Assembly: GCF_002944315.1 (NCBI RefSeq)
Contig: NZ_CP024314.1
Span: 2,046,001-2,110,000 of the forward strand
Length of the DNA stretch: 64,000 nt
Source of the DNA: Rhizobium sp. NXC24
GTDB lineage: Bacteria; Pseudomonadota; Alphaproteobacteria; Rhizobiales; Rhizobiaceae
Direction of reading: 5' to 3'
A program made the position numbers and the translations under genes. Under the pieces are notes generated by a model that saw only the letters and a program-made list of their open reading frames with translations, was not told where the DNA came from and searched no databases. Positions 56,469 to 64,000 of the stretch are shown piece by piece. Within the stretch, counting starts at the first letter, position 1. Each line of letters opens with the position of its first letter.

Positions 56469-57245
56469 ATGACGACAGCAACAGCCCCCGTCCCGAACAC
56501 AATCACCGGCGAAACCATGATCACCATGCGCCATGTGGAAAAATGGTACGGCGCCTTCCAGGCTCTCCACGATATCAACATCGAGGTGCGCAGGAGCGAG
56601 CGCATCGTGCTCTGCGGCCCCTCCGGCAGTGGAAAATCGACCCTGATCCGCTGCATCAACCATCTCGAGACCTATGAGAAGGGCGAGATCCATGTCGGCG
56701 GCATCCTGCTCGGCAATCAGGCGAAGGCGATCGATGCGATCAGGCGCGAGGTCGGCATGGTCTTCCAGCAGTTCAACCTCTTCCCGCATCTGACGGTTCT
56801 GCAAAACTGCATGCTGGCGCCGATGCGCGCGCTTGGCGTTTCGAAGTCTGAGGCGGAAGAGCGGGCGCGCAGCCTGCTGGCCCGCGTCAAAATCTCCGAA
56901 CAGGCAGCCAAATATCCCATGCAGCTGTCAGGCGGACAGCAGCAGCGCGTGGCAATTGCGCGCGCGCTCTGCATGCGGCCCAAGGTGATGCTCTTCGACG
57001 AGCCGACCTCGGCACTCGATCCCGAGATGGTCAAGGAAGTGCTCGATACGATGATCAGCCTCGCCGAAGAAGGCATGACGATGATTTGCGTGACGCATGA
57101 AATGGGCTTTGCCCGCCAGGTTGCCAACCGGGTGATCTTCATGGCGAGCGGCGCGATCGTCGAGGAGGCCTCCCCCGCCGAATTCTTCACCAATCCCCAC
57201 CATGAGCGCACCCGCAAATTCCTCGGCGAAATCCTGCGCAACTAG
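56469..57245 (+). CDS. ABC transporter ATP-binding protein, polar amino acid family
   Basis: A 258-residue ATPase that drives the two permeases. Motifs are Walker [10 protein letters not shown], the signature [15 protein letters not shown], Walker [15 protein letters not shown] and the switch His in CVTHEMGFA. All are intact. It starts 31 bp after the second permease. An internal ATG ([12 protein letters not shown]) is a possible alternative start. Confidence 0.95.
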   Translation: MTTATAPVPNTITGETMITMRHVEKWYGAFQALHDINIEVRRSERIVLCGPSGSGKSTLIRCINHLETYEKGEIHVGGILLGNQAKAIDAIRREVGMVFQQFNLFPHLTVLQNCMLAPMRALGVSKSEAEERARSLLARVKISEQAAKYPMQLSGGQQQRVAIARALCMRPKVMLFDEPTSALDPEMVKEVLDTMISLAEEGMTMICVTHEMGFARQVANRVIFMASGAIVEEASPAEFFTNPHHERTRKFLGEILRN

Positions 57246-57263
57246 GGTCGAAAGGAAGCTTTC

Positions 57264-58343
57264 ATGCTAGATTCGTCGTGCACACGCCCGCTCGAAATTG
57301 CCGTAGTTGGCGCCGGGCTGATTGGCCGGCGCCATATCGAGGGCGTGTTGTCAGAGCCGCGCACGGCACTCGCCGCCGTCATCGACCCCTCGCCCGCCGC
57401 CCGTGACGAGGCGCGGACCAACGGCATCACCTGGTTTGCAAGCCTTGCCGAAGCGCTGGAAAAAGGGCGTCGCCCCGATGGCGTCATCGTCGCAACGCCG
57501 AACCAACTTCACGTCGCAAACGCCACTGAGGTGATTACCTCGGGCATTCCTGTTCTCATCGAAAAGCCAATCGCTGACGATAGCGAGGCGGCCGCCGGCC
57601 TCGTCAGCCTCGCCGAGCGGGCCGGCGTACCCATTCTCGTCGGCCATCACCGCCGTCATAACCCTTTGATTAGGCAAGCCAAACGCATCATCGACAGTGG
57701 CCGACTCGGGCAGATCCGCGCTGTTCACGGCAGCTTCTGGGTCGCCAAACCCGACGATTACTTCAATGTGAAATGGCGCCGAGAGCTAGGCGCCGGGCCG
57801 ACCTTCATCAACCTCATCCATGACGTCGATCTCTTCCGCTATCTCTTCGGCGAAGTGGAAAGCGTGCATGCGGTGGAATCCAATGCCGCAAGGGGTCATT
57901 CGGTGGAAGACACCGTCGTCGTGCTCCTGCGTTTTGAGAGCGGCGTTCTCGCAACACTTACCGCCTCCGATGCCGTCGTCTCACCCTGGAGCTGGGAGAT
58001 GACGGCGGGCGAAAACTCCGGCTTTCCGCAGCAGGACCAGTTCTGCTACCAAATCGGCGGCACGGAGGCCTCGCTTTCGATCCCGCAGCTTGCACTCTGG
58101 CGCAACGCGCTGCGTCCCGACTGGCGCGAGCCGCTTGGCGAAGAGCGTCTTGCCGTGATGCCGGCCGACCCCCTGACCCTGCAGCTCCAGCATTTCTGCG
58201 ATATCATTGAAGACAGCGCCACGCCGCTCGTCAGCGGCCATGAGGGGCTTGCGACACTGCGCGTCGTCGAGGCTATCAAGCAATCCGCCCGCTCCGGAAA
58301 GACTGTGTTCCCTGGTCAAACGAGAAGTCATGCCCATGATTAG
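57264..58343 (+). CDS. Gfo/Idh/MocA-family dehydrogenase
   Basis: A 359-residue NAD(P)-dependent oxidoreductase. The Rossmann motif VVGAGLIGRRHIEG lies at about 13-26, EKPIADD marks the family near residue 97, and the C-terminal domain has the GAGPTFINLIHDVD segment with the catalytic-type His. The start at 57264 has GAAAGGAAG before it, 18 bp after the ATPase gene. In this locus it may oxidise quinate or shikimate to the 3-dehydro form; substrate is inferred from context alone. It overlaps aroE by 14 bp. Confidence 0.9.
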   Translation: MLDSSCTRPLEIAVVGAGLIGRRHIEGVLSEPRTALAAVIDPSPAARDEARTNGITWFASLAEALEKGRRPDGVIVATPNQLHVANATEVITSGIPVLIEKPIADDSEAAAGLVSLAERAGVPILVGHHRRHNPLIRQAKRIIDSGRLGQIRAVHGSFWVAKPDDYFNVKWRRELGAGPTFINLIHDVDLFRYLFGEVESVHAVESNAARGHSVEDTVVVLLRFESGVLATLTASDAVVSPWSWEMTAGENSGFPQQDQFCYQIGGTEASLSIPQLALWRNALRPDWREPLGEERLAVMPADPLTLQLQHFCDIIEDSATPLVSGHEGLATLRVVEAIKQSARSGKTVFPGQTRSHAHD

Positions 58344-59163
58344 CGGAACCACGCGGCTGATCGCTCATCTCGGCTACCCGACGGAAAGCTTCAAGGCGCC
58401 GCTGATCTATAATCCCTTTTTCGAGGAACAGGGCATCGACGCCGTCGTCGTGCCCATGGGCTGCAAGCCGGCGGATTACCCCGATTTCCTGAAGCTGATC
58501 TTCCGCCTGTCAAACGTCCAAGGCGCCCTCATCACCATGCCCCATAAGATTGCTACCATGGCGCTCCTGGACGAAATCTCCACCAACGCCCGCGTGGCCG
58601 GCTCCTGCAACGCCGTGAAACTCGGCTCCAACGGCAAACTGATCGGCGACATGTTCGATGGCGAGGGCTTCGTGCGCGGGCTAAAACGCAAGGGCCAGAC
58701 GATATCAGGCGCCAAAGCCCTCATTATCGGCGCCGGCGGCGTCGGTTCTGCCATCGCGGCGTCGCTCGCCAGCGCCGACCTCGCCCACCTCGCCCTCCAC
58801 GACGACAACAAGGAGTCCCTTGATGGCCTGAAAACCCGCCTCAACACCTACTACCCGGCAACCCAAGTCACGACAGGCTCAAACAAACCTGATGGCTTCG
58901 ATATCGTCATCAACGCCACACCGCTGGGGATGCGCAAGGACGACCCTCTGCCGCTGGATGTGACGCGGCTAGCCCCCTCCACATTCGTCGGCGAAGTGGT
59001 GATGAAGGAGGAGATCACGCCGTTTCTGGCCGCGGCACGCGAGAAAGGATGCCGGTATCAGGTCGGGACGGACATGTTGTTTGAGCAGATACCGGCCTAT
59101 CTTGAATTCTTCGGCTTTCCTACAACGACGGCAGACGAACTGAGACGAATTGCTCGGCTTTGA
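58330..59163 (+). CDS. Shikimate dehydrogenase homologue, probably catabolic
   Basis: A 277-residue AroE-family protein. The N-terminal part keeps the active-site Lys (ITMPHKIATM) and the Asp region GDMFDGEGFVRGL, and the cofactor loop is IIGAGGVGSAIAASL. The usual SxSP substrate motif is altered: GYPTESFKAPLIYN takes its place. That and the position after quiC-type genes suggest an SDH-like paralogue working on quinate or shikimate in breakdown rather than biosynthetic AroE. The start at 58330 (MPMISG) overlaps the preceding gene; ATG 58336 is also possible. Confidence 0.88.
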   Translation: MPMISGTTRLIAHLGYPTESFKAPLIYNPFFEEQGIDAVVVPMGCKPADYPDFLKLIFRLSNVQGALITMPHKIATMALLDEISTNARVAGSCNAVKLGSNGKLIGDMFDGEGFVRGLKRKGQTISGAKALIIGAGGVGSAIAASLASADLAHLALHDDNKESLDGLKTRLNTYYPATQVTTGSNKPDGFDIVINATPLGMRKDDPLPLDVTRLAPSTFVGEVVMKEEITPFLAAAREKGCRYQVGTDMLFEQIPAYLEFFGFPTTTADELRRIARL

Positions 59164-59187
59164 GAGCCATGACGATGATGCCAATTG

Positions 59188-59202
59188 GGAGCGTGTTGCT
59201 CC
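59188..59202. terminator. Short hairpin between convergent aroE-like and urtE genes
   Basis: GGAGC and GCTCC pair around GTGTT, 25 bp after the dehydrogenase stop, followed by TTCC. A weak terminator candidate in a 49-bp convergent gap. Confidence 0.3.
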
Positions 59203-59212
59203 TTCCAGCTCG

Positions 59213-59908
59213 TCAAACGGTCAGATGGCGTCGGGCTTCCGGCGTCTCAAGCGTTTCCGCCTGCCCCTCGTGGACAATTTCGCCACGGTTCATGATATAA
59301 ACGTAATCCGCAAGCTCCCGACAGAAATCAAGATATTGCTCGACTAGCAGAATTGCCATCCCGGTCGAGTCGCGCAGATATTTGATCGCTCGGCCAATAT
59401 CCTTGATGATTGAGGGCTGGATTCCTTCCGTCGGCTCGTCAAGGACGAGGATCTTAGGCCGCGTCACCAACGCTCGGCCGATCGCTAGCTGCTGTTGCTG
59501 GCCGCCGGAGAGATCGCCGCCGCGCCTGGAAAGCATCGATTTTAACACCGGAAAGAGCGTAAAAATCTCTTCAGGAACGAAGCGGTCCTTGCGGGCGATC
59601 GGCGCATAACCTGTTTCCAGATTTTCCTTGACCGTCAGTAGCGGAAAGATTTCCCGCCCCTGCGGCACATAGCCGATACCGAGCTTGGCGCGAGCGAAAG
59701 GGGCCATACCGTTCAGCGTAATGTCATTGAAATTAATCGTGCCCCCGCTCAAGGAGTGTTGCCCTGTGACGGCGCGCAGCAGCGAACTCTTGCCGACGCC
59801 GTTGCGCCCGAGCACACAGGTGATCTTGCCCATCTCCGCCTTGATCGAGATGCCGCGCAGCGCCTGAGCGGCGCCATAATGCAGATTTGCGTTTTCGACT
59901 GTCAGCAT
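59213..59908 (-). CDS. urtE: Urea ABC transporter ATPase UrtE
   Basis: A 231-residue ATP-binding subunit of the LivF type. Walker A is LGRNGVGKSS, the signature is LSGGQQQQLAIGRAL, Walker B is ILVLDEPTEGIQPSI and the switch His position reads LLVEQYLDF, normal for LivF-like proteins. The GIQPSI tail of Walker B is characteristic of UrtE. It begins 1 bp past the urtD stop and is the last gene of the operon. Confidence 0.95.
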   Translation of the reverse strand: MLTVENANLHYGAAQALRGISIKAEMGKITCVLGRNGVGKSSLLRAVTGQHSLSGGTINFNDITLNGMAPFARAKLGIGYVPQGREIFPLLTVKENLETGYAPIARKDRFVPEEIFTLFPVLKSMLSRRGGDLSGGQQQQLAIGRALVTRPKILVLDEPTEGIQPSIIKDIGRAIKYLRDSTGMAILLVEQYLDFCRELADYVYIMNRGEIVHEGQAETLETPEARRHLTV

Positions 59909-59909
59909 C

Positions 59910-60665
59910 TCATCGCCCCAAATAATTTTCGATCACCTTCGGATCGTTGCTGACGAAATCGATCGAGCCTTCGGCCAGCACCGAACCTTCCGCCAGGCAC
60001 GTCACCTTGACGCCAAGATCGCGGATGAAGCCCATGTCATGCTCGACCACCACGACCGAACGTGTCTTGGCGATCTCCTTTAGCAGCACGGCCGTCTCGG
60101 CCGTCTCAGCGTCGGTCATGCCGGCCACAGGTTCGTCGACCAAAAGCAGCTTCGGGTCCTGGGCGAGCAGCATGCCGATCTCCAGCCACTGCTTCTGCCC
60201 ATGCGAAAGATTGGCGGCCAACTCGTCGCGCCGGTGGGAGAGGCGCACCGTGTCGAGGATTTCGTGGATGCGGGCGCGGTCTTCAGGCGTCAAGCGGTAG
60301 AAGAGCGTCGAGAAAACGCCACGCTTGCGGTTGAGCGCCAGTTCGAGATTGTCCCAAACGGTATGGCTTTCGAAGACGGTCGGCTTCTGGAATTTGCGGC
60401 CGATGCCGAGCTGGGCGATATCGGCCTCGTCCTTCTTGGTCAGATCGATCTGGCCGTTGAAGAACACCTCGCCCTGGTCGGGCCGCGTCTTGCCGGTGAT
60501 GATGTCCATCATCGTCGTCTTGCCGGCGCCGTTCGGGCCGATGATGGCGCGAAGCTCTCCTGGCTCGATGACGATCGACAGGGAATTAAGCGCCTTGAAG
60601 CCGTCGAAGGCGACCGAGACGTTGTTGAGATAAAGCATGCTGTTGGGCTTGATGTCCGGGATCAT
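59910..60665 (-). CDS. urtD: Urea ABC transporter ATPase UrtD
   Basis: A 251-residue LivG-type ATPase. Walker A is IGPNGAGKTTMMD, the signature LSHGQKQWLEIGMLL is the UrtD form, Walker B is LLLVDEPVAGMTDAE and the switch is VVVVEHDMGF. The start at 60665 (MIPDIKPNSM) follows GCGGAGTGAG and leaves 4 bp to the urtC stop; an in-frame upstream codon at 60713 would overlap urtC and is less likely. Confidence 0.95.
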   Translation of the reverse strand: MIPDIKPNSMLYLNNVSVAFDGFKALNSLSIVIEPGELRAIIGPNGAGKTTMMDIITGKTRPDQGEVFFNGQIDLTKKDEADIAQLGIGRKFQKPTVFESHTVWDNLELALNRKRGVFSTLFYRLTPEDRARIHEILDTVRLSHRRDELAANLSHGQKQWLEIGMLLAQDPKLLLVDEPVAGMTDAETAETAVLLKEIAKTRSVVVVEHDMGFIRDLGVKVTCLAEGSVLAEGSIDFVSNDPKVIENYLGR

Positions 60666-60669
60666 GGTC

Positions 60670-61839
60670 TCACTCCGCCGCCTGGATCGTCGTCTTGCCG
60701 GCTTCGGCTTCATCTTCGTCTGCTTCAGGCTTCGGGCTCACCGGTTTGCGACCACTACCGATATGCTGCGCTATCGTGCCGACGATGCCCTTGGGCAGGA
60801 ACAGCGTCACCGCGACGAAGAGGCCACCGAGAGCAAAGAGCCAGAAATCGGGAAACAGACCGGTGAAAACCGTCTTGCCGCCATTGACGAGGATGGCGCC
60901 GATAATCGGGCCGATCAGCGTCGCCCGGCCGCCGACCGCCGTCCAGATGACCACTTCGATCGAATTGGCAGGCGCGAATTCGCCGGGGTTGATGATGCCG
61001 ATCTGCGGCACATAGAGTGCGCCGGCAACGCCGGCCATCATCGCCGATACCACAAAGACGAAAAGCTTCATGTGCTCAACGCGGTAACCCAAGAAGCGCG
61101 TCCGGCTTTCCGCATCGCGCACGCCGACCAGTACCTTGCCGAACTTCGAGCGCACGATGGCCGATGACAGCATCAGCGCCAGCGCCAGAAACAACGCGGT
61201 GGCGGCAAAGAGCACGGCGCGGGTGCCGTCGGCCTGGATGTTGAAACCGAGAATATCCTTGAAATCGGTCAGGCCGTTATTGCCACCGAAACCCATGTCG
61301 TTTCGGAAGAAGGCGAGCAGCAGCGCATAGGTCATCGCCTGCGTGATGATCGACAGATAGACCCCGTTGACGCGGGAGCGGAAGGCGAACCAGCCGAAGA
61401 CGAAGGCGAGCAGACCAGGGGCCGCCAGCACCATGATCATCGCAAACCAGAAATGATCGAAGCCGTACCAGAACCAGGGCAATTCCTTCCAATTCAGGAA
61501 AACCATGAAATCCGGCAGGATGGGATTGCCATAGGTGCCGCGCGAGCCGATCTGCCGCATCAGATACATGCCCATCGCGTAGCCGCCGAGCGCAAAGAAG
61601 GCGCCGTGACCGAGCGAGAGAATGCCGCAATAGCCCCAGACGAGGTCGAGCGCCAAGGCGAGCAGCGCGTAGGTCAGATATTTGCCGAACAGCGACATCA
61701 GGTAGGTCGGCACATGCAGCGGACTGCTTTCCGGCAGAGCCAGGTTCGACAGCGGCACGAGCACCGCGACGGCCAGCAGGATCGCGATGGCGATGCTGAT
61801 ACGCCGATCGAGCGAACGAAGGATAAAGGCCGTGATCAT
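60670..61839 (-). CDS. urtC: Urea ABC transporter permease UrtC
   Basis: A 389-residue LivM-type permease with about ten helices, including YLTYALLALALDLVWGYCGI. The segments LGHGAFFALGGYAMGMYLMR and FTNGFGGNNGLTDFK-like GFGGNNGLTDFKDILG match UrtC. The C-terminus is a charged tail (EADEDEAEAGKT). The start overlaps the urtB stop (ATGA). Confidence 0.95.
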   Translation of the reverse strand: MITAFILRSLDRRISIAIAILLAVAVLVPLSNLALPESSPLHVPTYLMSLFGKYLTYALLALALDLVWGYCGILSLGHGAFFALGGYAMGMYLMRQIGSRGTYGNPILPDFMVFLNWKELPWFWYGFDHFWFAMIMVLAAPGLLAFVFGWFAFRSRVNGVYLSIITQAMTYALLLAFFRNDMGFGGNNGLTDFKDILGFNIQADGTRAVLFAATALFLALALMLSSAIVRSKFGKVLVGVRDAESRTRFLGYRVEHMKLFVFVVSAMMAGVAGALYVPQIGIINPGEFAPANSIEVVIWTAVGGRATLIGPIIGAILVNGGKTVFTGLFPDFWLFALGGLFVAVTLFLPKGIVGTIAQHIGSGRKPVSPKPEADEDEAEAGKTTIQAAE

Positions 61840-63461
61840 GCTTCCACCGCCCTTCCCTTGAGGGCGAAGAGCCCGCGCGGACGTTTCTGGATAAAAAGAA
61901 TGATGAGGACAAGAACCAGGATCTTGCCGAGCACCGCCCCCGCATAGGGTTCGAGGAATTTGTTGAGGATGCCGAGCGAGAAGGCACCGACCAGCGTTCC
62001 CCAGAGATTGCCGACGCCGCCGAAAACGACAACCATGAAACTGTCGATGATGTAGCTCTGGCCAAGGTTTGGCGAGACGTTGTCGATCTGCGAGAGCGCA
62101 ACGCCTGCCATCCCCGCAATGCCCGACCCCAGGGCAAAGGTGAATGCATCGACCCAGGGCGTCCGAATGCCCATGGAGGACGCCATGCGCCGATTCTGCG
62201 TCACCGCCCGCATCTGCAAGCCGAAGGCCGAGCGCTTCAGCAGCAACAGCAGGGCGACGAAGGCGCCAAGCGCGAAAACGATGATCCAGAGGCGGTTCCA
62301 GGTGATCGAGAGATAACCGAGATCGAAGGAACCAGACATCCAGGAGGGATTGCCGACTTCCTGATTGGTCGGCCCGAAGATCGAACGCACCGCCTGTTGC
62401 AGGATCAGCGAGATGCCCCAGGTGGCGAGCAGCGTTTCCAGCGGCCGGCCATAGAGGAAACGAATGACGCCGCGCTCGATGACGAGGCCGACGGCGCCGG
62501 TGACCAGGAACGCGACCGGCAAGGCGATCGCCAGCGACCAGTCGAAGAGTTCCGGATAAGAGCTGCGGATAACGCTCTGCACCATGAAGGTGGAATAGGC
62601 GCCCAGCATCACCATCTCGCCATGTGCCATGTTGATGATGCCCATGACGCCGAAGGTGATGGCAAGCCCGATGGCGGCAAGCAGAAGCACCGAGCCGAGC
62701 GACAGGCCGTACCAGACGTTCTGCACCGCATCCCAGATCGCCAATTGGCTTTGGATGCTGGCTATAGCAGCCGCGATATCGGGCCTCAGGCTGTCGTCCA
62801 CGGAAACCGAGGAGAGAACCCCGATCGCATCGCGGCCGCCTTCGTTCCTGATCGTCTCGATCGCTGCCTTCTTCTGCTCCGGCGAACGATCGGAGCTTAG
62901 CACGGCAACCGCGCGCGCCCTCTCGAGCACGCCGCGGATTTCGCCATCCTTTTCGCCCTGCAACGCTGCTTCCAACGCGTCCAGCGAATCCGCGCTCGGC
63001 GATTTCAGCACAGATTGAGCCGCCTCCAATCTGACGCCGCGATCCGGGCTCATCAGCGTCAGGCCGCCGAGCGCCGCACGGACCGAGCGACGAAGATTGT
63101 TGTTGATCTTGATCTTGCTGAGATTGCCCTTGGCTTCCTGGCCGGCCGCCTGCCCGGTCAACGGATCGACCAAGGCCATGCCATCACCGAAAGATTTGGC
63201 GATGAAGACTTGATTGTCGGATTTGCGGACATAGAGATCGCCGTCCGAAAAGGCTTGCAGCGCCGGGACTACCTTGGGATCGCCGGTCTTGGCCAGGTTC
63301 TTCACGATCTCGTCGGCCTGCTGGAAGTTTGCCGGACCTAGCGCATTGATGAGGCTATGCGCATCCTCCTCGGCGCGCAGCGCGGTCGCCGCCAGCACCA
63401 GCATCAGGCAAAAGCCGGCGGCAAACGCCAAAGCCTTGCGGTAAATGAATTTGTCGAACAT
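61836..63461 (-). CDS. urtB: Urea ABC transporter permease UrtB
   Basis: A 541-residue protein. A signal-like helix and an exported helical region of about 220 residues (HEAT-like, with AEEDAHSLINALGP and VRLEAAQSVLKSPSADSLDA) come before a LivH-type permease domain starting near NVWYGLSLGSVLLLAAIGLA. The long N-terminal part is normal for UrtB. The start at 63461 (MFDKFIYRK) follows GAGGGGACG. Confidence 0.95.
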   Translation of the reverse strand: MFDKFIYRKALAFAAGFCLMLVLAATALRAEEDAHSLINALGPANFQQADEIVKNLAKTGDPKVVPALQAFSDGDLYVRKSDNQVFIAKSFGDGMALVDPLTGQAAGQEAKGNLSKIKINNNLRRSVRAALGGLTLMSPDRGVRLEAAQSVLKSPSADSLDALEAALQGEKDGEIRGVLERARAVAVLSSDRSPEQKKAAIETIRNEGGRDAIGVLSSVSVDDSLRPDIAAAIASIQSQLAIWDAVQNVWYGLSLGSVLLLAAIGLAITFGVMGIINMAHGEMVMLGAYSTFMVQSVIRSSYPELFDWSLAIALPVAFLVTGAVGLVIERGVIRFLYGRPLETLLATWGISLILQQAVRSIFGPTNQEVGNPSWMSGSFDLGYLSITWNRLWIIVFALGAFVALLLLLKRSAFGLQMRAVTQNRRMASSMGIRTPWVDAFTFALGSGIAGMAGVALSQIDNVSPNLGQSYIIDSFMVVVFGGVGNLWGTLVGAFSLGILNKFLEPYAGAVLGKILVLVLIILFIQKRPRGLFALKGRAVEA

Positions 63462-63479
63462 CGCACGTCCCCTCATGCT

Positions 63480-63507
63480 GTCGCGGGCAGAGGAGCCTGC
63501 CCGCGAC
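63480..63507. repeat. Hairpin 1 in the urtA-urtB gap
   Basis: GTCGCGGGCAG and CTGCCCGCGAC form a perfect 11-bp stem around AGGAGC. It lies 18 bp before the urtB start, so it could mask or expose the urtB ribosome site or stop decay of the upstream message. Confidence 0.55.
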
Positions 63508-63515
63508 GATCTGCG

Positions 63516-63558
63516 CGCATGATCCCGAAAAGTGCGAAGCGGTTTTCGGGATCATGCG
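63516..63558. repeat. Rhizobial dispersed palindromic element (RPE/RIME-like)
   Basis: CGCATGATCCCGAAAA and TTTTCGGGATCATGCG are perfect 16-bp arms around an 11-nt loop (GTGCGAAGCGG). The core GATCCCGAAAAGTGCGAAGC resembles the short palindrome that is repeated many times between genes in Rhizobium and relatives. It has probably inserted into the gap of this operon. Confidence 0.7.
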
Positions 63559-63573
63559 ACGTCAAGGAATTAT

Positions 63574-63598
63574 TCGAGGCGGCTTATCGCCGCCTCGA
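63574..63598. terminator. Hairpin just after urtA, attenuator or stabiliser
   Basis: TCGAGGCGGC and GCCGCCTCGA form a perfect 10-bp stem around TTATC, 14 bp after the urtA stop. No T-run follows on the minus strand, so a stabilising or partly terminating hairpin after the abundant binding protein is likely. Confidence 0.55.
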
Positions 63599-63611
63599 TA
63601 TCGGGCGGAAC

Positions 63612-64000
63612 TCAGGAACCCTTGCCGCCGCACTTGCCGGTGGAAACGTTGAAGTTGCCGCAGTTCATCGGCATGCGCCAATCCGAGATCAGGTCCTTGC
63701 TGTCAGGCAGGTAATCCGACCATTCCTTGCCGACCACTGCGGGGGTTTGCGAAACGACGTCGAACTGGCCGTTTTCCTGCACTTCGCCGATCAGCACGGG
63801 CTTGGTGATGTAATGGTTCGGCATCATGGTGGCGTAGCCGCCGGTAAGGTTTGGAACGGAAACGCCGACGAGTGCGTCGATCACCTTGTCCGGATCGGTC
63901 GTACCGGCCTTTTCGACGGCCTTCACCCACATGTTGAAGCCGATATAGGCGGCTTCCATCGGGTCGTTGGTGACGCGCTTGTCGTTCTTGGTATAGGCAT
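63612..64000 (-). CDS. urtA: Urea ABC transporter binding protein UrtA, partial
   Basis: The last ~130 codons of the periplasmic urea-binding protein; the gene continues beyond the right edge. Landmarks are NDPMEAAYIGFNMWVKAVEK, GGYATMMPNHYITKPVLIGE, and the Cys-containing tail WRMPMNCGNFNVSTGKCGGK. It is the first gene of urtABCDE and is separated from urtB by 150 bp with three hairpins. Confidence 0.95.
   Translation of the reverse strand, partial: AYTKNDKRVTNDPMEAAYIGFNMWVKAVEKAGTTDPDKVIDALVGVSVPNLTGGYATMMPNHYITKPVLIGEVQENGQFDVVSQTPAVVGKEWSDYLPDSKDLISDWRMPMNCGNFNVSTGKCGGKGS

Noticed and set aside
63516-63558. Rho-independent terminator between urtA and urtB
   Set aside because: The arms include T-runs only as part of the symmetrical palindrome, and the same core is familiar as a dispersed rhizobial repeat, so a repeat element is the better call.

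Overview
The window reads as a piece of an alphaproteobacterial genome of the Rhizobiaceae type (Rhizobium, Agrobacterium or Sinorhizobium relatives). Reasons are high GC, the gene families and their order (urea ABC transporter, alpha-2-macroglobulin next to pbpC, a phosphoketolase/CBS/acetate kinase cluster, TolB/TPR adenylate cyclase), and at 63516-63558 a palindrome of the kind dispersed in rhizobial genomes. No tRNA, rRNA, CRISPR array, transposase or phage gene was seen.

Layout: (1) 1-7342, minus strand, narK-narG-narH: a membrane-bound respiratory nitrate reductase operon (narH runs off the left edge) led by a fused double NarK transporter. A perfect FNR-type box lies between it and a divergent Crp/Fnr regulator (7563-8309). 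(2) 8425-11022, an aldehyde dehydrogenase and an AcoR-like regulator that lacks the AAA+ domain. (3) 11023-11611, a gene-free stretch with a second perfect FNR-type box facing two hairpins, a candidate oxygen-controlled small RNA. (4) 11612-17482, signalling and small secreted proteins: a PAS-GGDEF-EAL protein, an ankyrin protein overlapping a YHS protein, and an adenylate cyclase with TolB/TPR parts. (5) 18005-20571, an HscC-like Hsp70 with a tail-anchored J-like partner. (6) 20880-34846, three large envelope genes in a row: a 1,881-residue LprI-N/PPC-repeat protein, an alpha-2-macroglobulin whose thioester Cys is Ser, and pbpC. (7) 34869-38202, a decayed patch (LysR fragment, dehydrogenase remnant), an intact LysR regulator and an MFS transporter. 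(8) 38823-49325, six minus-strand genes: phosphoketolase, glycoamylase-like protein, CBS-BON protein, glycogen phosphorylase, acetate kinase and a BacA/YddA-type ABC protein with a ruined ATPase site. A dead CBS gene lies upstream. (9) 50205-59163, a shikimate/quinate catabolic locus: two tandem GntR regulators, a fused 3-dehydroshikimate dehydratase (quiC), a polar amino acid-type ABC transporter, aroQ, a Gfo/Idh/MocA dehydrogenase and a shikimate dehydrogenase homologue. (10) 59213-64000, the urea transporter urtABCDE, with urtA cut by the right edge.

Two metabolic themes stand out. The nar operon, the two FNR-type boxes and the phosphoketolase/acetate kinase/glycogen phosphorylase cluster fit life at low oxygen: nitrate respiration plus ATP from reserve carbon through acetyl phosphate. 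The quiC locus would import a cyclic hydroxyacid and turn it into protocatechuate. The most unusual blocks are the three-gene envelope operon, the dead-ATPase BacA-like transporter and the candidate FNR-driven small RNA.
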